From contig OU612066.1 of the NCBI GenBank assembly GCA_914767715.1, forward strand, positions 32,526,283-32,586,282: a stretch of DNA of 60,000 nucleotides. Reading direction: 5' to 3'. A program made the position numbers and the translations under genes. Origin of the DNA: Membranipora membranacea. Taxonomy: Eukaryota > Bryozoa > Gymnolaemata > Cheilostomatida > Membraniporidae. A model generated the notes under the pieces. It was not told the DNA's origin and did not search any database. It worked only from the letters and a program-made list of their open reading frames with translations. Of this stretch, positions 58,421 through 60,000 are shown piece by piece (within the stretch, counting starts at the first letter, position 1; each line of letters starts with the position of its first letter).

Positions 58421-60000
58421 TATTAGTGAAGTTCAAAAGAAAGTTTTATAATTTGTATACACCATAGAATTAATAATAAACCTAGACAGGACACTGTATA
58501 TAGCTGAAGTGAGGCACTTAATTATGGTGACGCAACGTCACTGTAGGGTGTAGAAACAGTGATTTTTACTCATAGCTATCATTGATTTACCGTTCCCAGC
58601 TCAGGTTAAATATTAATATCTCAACTGACTTCAATCGGAATTTAAGTTTGAAAATTGCAATAGATATAGCAGCTTCTGGCGATCACTTTGATAGTCGGTT
58701 TAGCTCCATAGCTCAAATATTATCAAAAGAGCAAGCTATTTAAAACGGTGCATATACTTAAAGCTATAATTCTTTTTGCAGATTCAGTCCAGATTAAATG
58801 CTTATATCTCAAGATCAAGAAATCACTAGATGACAAATTACATTAGTGGAATTTACTTTGTGACTTGTAAATTCTAGTTTTTGATGTAAACAAAACAGTT
58901 TATCCAAGAAAATCTTGTTTGTCTAAACATCAGTATATTTACAAAAAATGGTGAAAAGATTCTCAAAACTTCAAATCACTCAGTAATAAACATAGCTTAC
59001 TTCAGATTTAAACATCATCCTAATGCCTGCAGTGTTGCCACTTGAAAAAAATTTACACAGTCTACCTGTGGGAATTTTGCATCTTCTATTGAAATTCTAT
59101 TGAACGCCACTATTCATATTATTCATGCGAGTTGAAGACGGAGTTTGATTTTTATGTCTTATCTTTGATACAATTCATGTAGCCACAATCTCATTTATTC
59201 ATCATGTAAAGATAAACTACACCTTGAAATATTTTAGCGATGTATTGATCTGCTTTTATATTGCCAATTTCTATCTCGAGCAGTGACCATGGTTAACAGA
59301 AAATATTGTGTCTGTCAAATACAATTGCCTCAATCTCGCTGTCACCAGATCTGTTAATCTCCCTGTAGTTTCCACTCTCGCTGTCGGATGAGCTAGAGCT
59401 TTAGTTTTTTCATTACATTTAAACATTAGTTTAATGAAACAATATGATTAAGGTTAACAATCCAATTTGTGGGTCCCGTCAATCTTCTTTTCTTATGATA
59501 CTTTGAATAGAGTATGCCCTTTCATTCAGTCAACCGATTGTTTACGTTTAATTATAATTGTATGGTGTTGACCCTAATGATGGCAAATTGTCAGATTTTG
59601 GCGAGACGGGACGAGACCGAGACAGCAAGAAAATTCGGGACGAGACCGATACATATATCGATGCCGATAAAACATTCTTCAGATATAACAATTTAAAAGA
59701 ATGGTGGATATTCATTCACTATCAATTGCGCAATTAGGTTATAGTACATTTGTTCTGGGTTCGATTAGAATTAAAAAACAAAATTAATTAAATTTTTTTT
59801 TTTGGAAAAAAATTATTTTTTGGGTTTCTTTTTTGGATTTTCATCCTTAAAACATTGTTATGGGTAGTATTTCATGCTCTTTCCAAAAACACCCATTGCT
59901 GGGTATAAATTGGATTTAATGGGTGAAAACCATAAAAATGTCAAATATTGCGAATAAGTTCGCGAAATTTTCGGGCGCGAGTTGTGTCTGGGGTGAAAAG
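58421..60000. other. AT-rich terminal region without recognised features
   Basis: No SRCR-like or other exon found. A short direct repeat CGGGACGAGACCGA occurs twice at about 59605-59650. Poly-A/T-rich sequence occupies 59770-59830. Confidence 0.4.

Noticed and set aside
1-60000. CRISPR arrays, bacterial operons or phage elements
   Set aside because: No regular direct-repeat/spacer pattern or prokaryotic gene layout. Spliced animal genes dominate.

Overview
The window is nuclear DNA of an invertebrate animal. It is AT-rich, with spliced genes using GT/AG junctions, long introns (one of 13 kb), and LINE, SINE, DNA-transposon and foldback-repeat debris. Receptor genes carry C-type lectin and SRCR domains, and transposon-derived MADF and Myb/SANT-like sequences occur. 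I cannot fix the phylum; a sponge, cnidarian, lophotrochozoan or invertebrate deuterostome would all fit. Most genes were rebuilt by hand from exon fragments, checking splice sites and reading phase at every junction.

Layout. From 839 to 4133 (+) lies the 3' part of a Thr-rich single-pass membrane protein. From 5813 to 10670 (+) is a complete 8-exon C-type-lectin-like receptor with a tyrosine-motif-rich tail. At 11300-12130 (-) is intronless KTI12. From 12.5 to 15.8 kb there is no gene but a dense cluster of palindromes and foldback repeats. From 16382 to 35254 (+) is a 10-exon ZC3H11A homologue whose first intron (16433-29500) is full of minus-strand transposon debris: two Tigger/pogo-like transposase ends, a Myb/SANT-like gene, a MADF-type pseudogene and a LINE fragment. 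From 36125 to 40321 (-) is a 4-exon NKAPD1 (C11orf57) homologue with a LINE fragment in its first intron. From 41867 to 46123 (+) is a 4-exon PIH1D2 homologue, head-to-head with NKAPD1. From 46872 to 54916 (+) is a secreted or membrane protein with two SRCR domains, still open at its 3' end. The last 5 kb hold LINE-type reverse transcriptase and endonuclease-like remnants.

How the genes relate. KTI12 (tRNA modification through Elongator), ZC3H11A (mRNA export), NKAPD1 (nuclear, poorly known) and PIH1D2 (HSP90/R2TP co-chaperone family) are conserved housekeeping genes. The receptor genes on both sides are lineage-specific surface proteins. The divergent PIH1D2/NKAPD1 pair matches the human gene order on 11q23 as I recall it, so it looks like very old microsynteny. 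Gene models are inferred from sequence alone, and the UTRs are not resolved.
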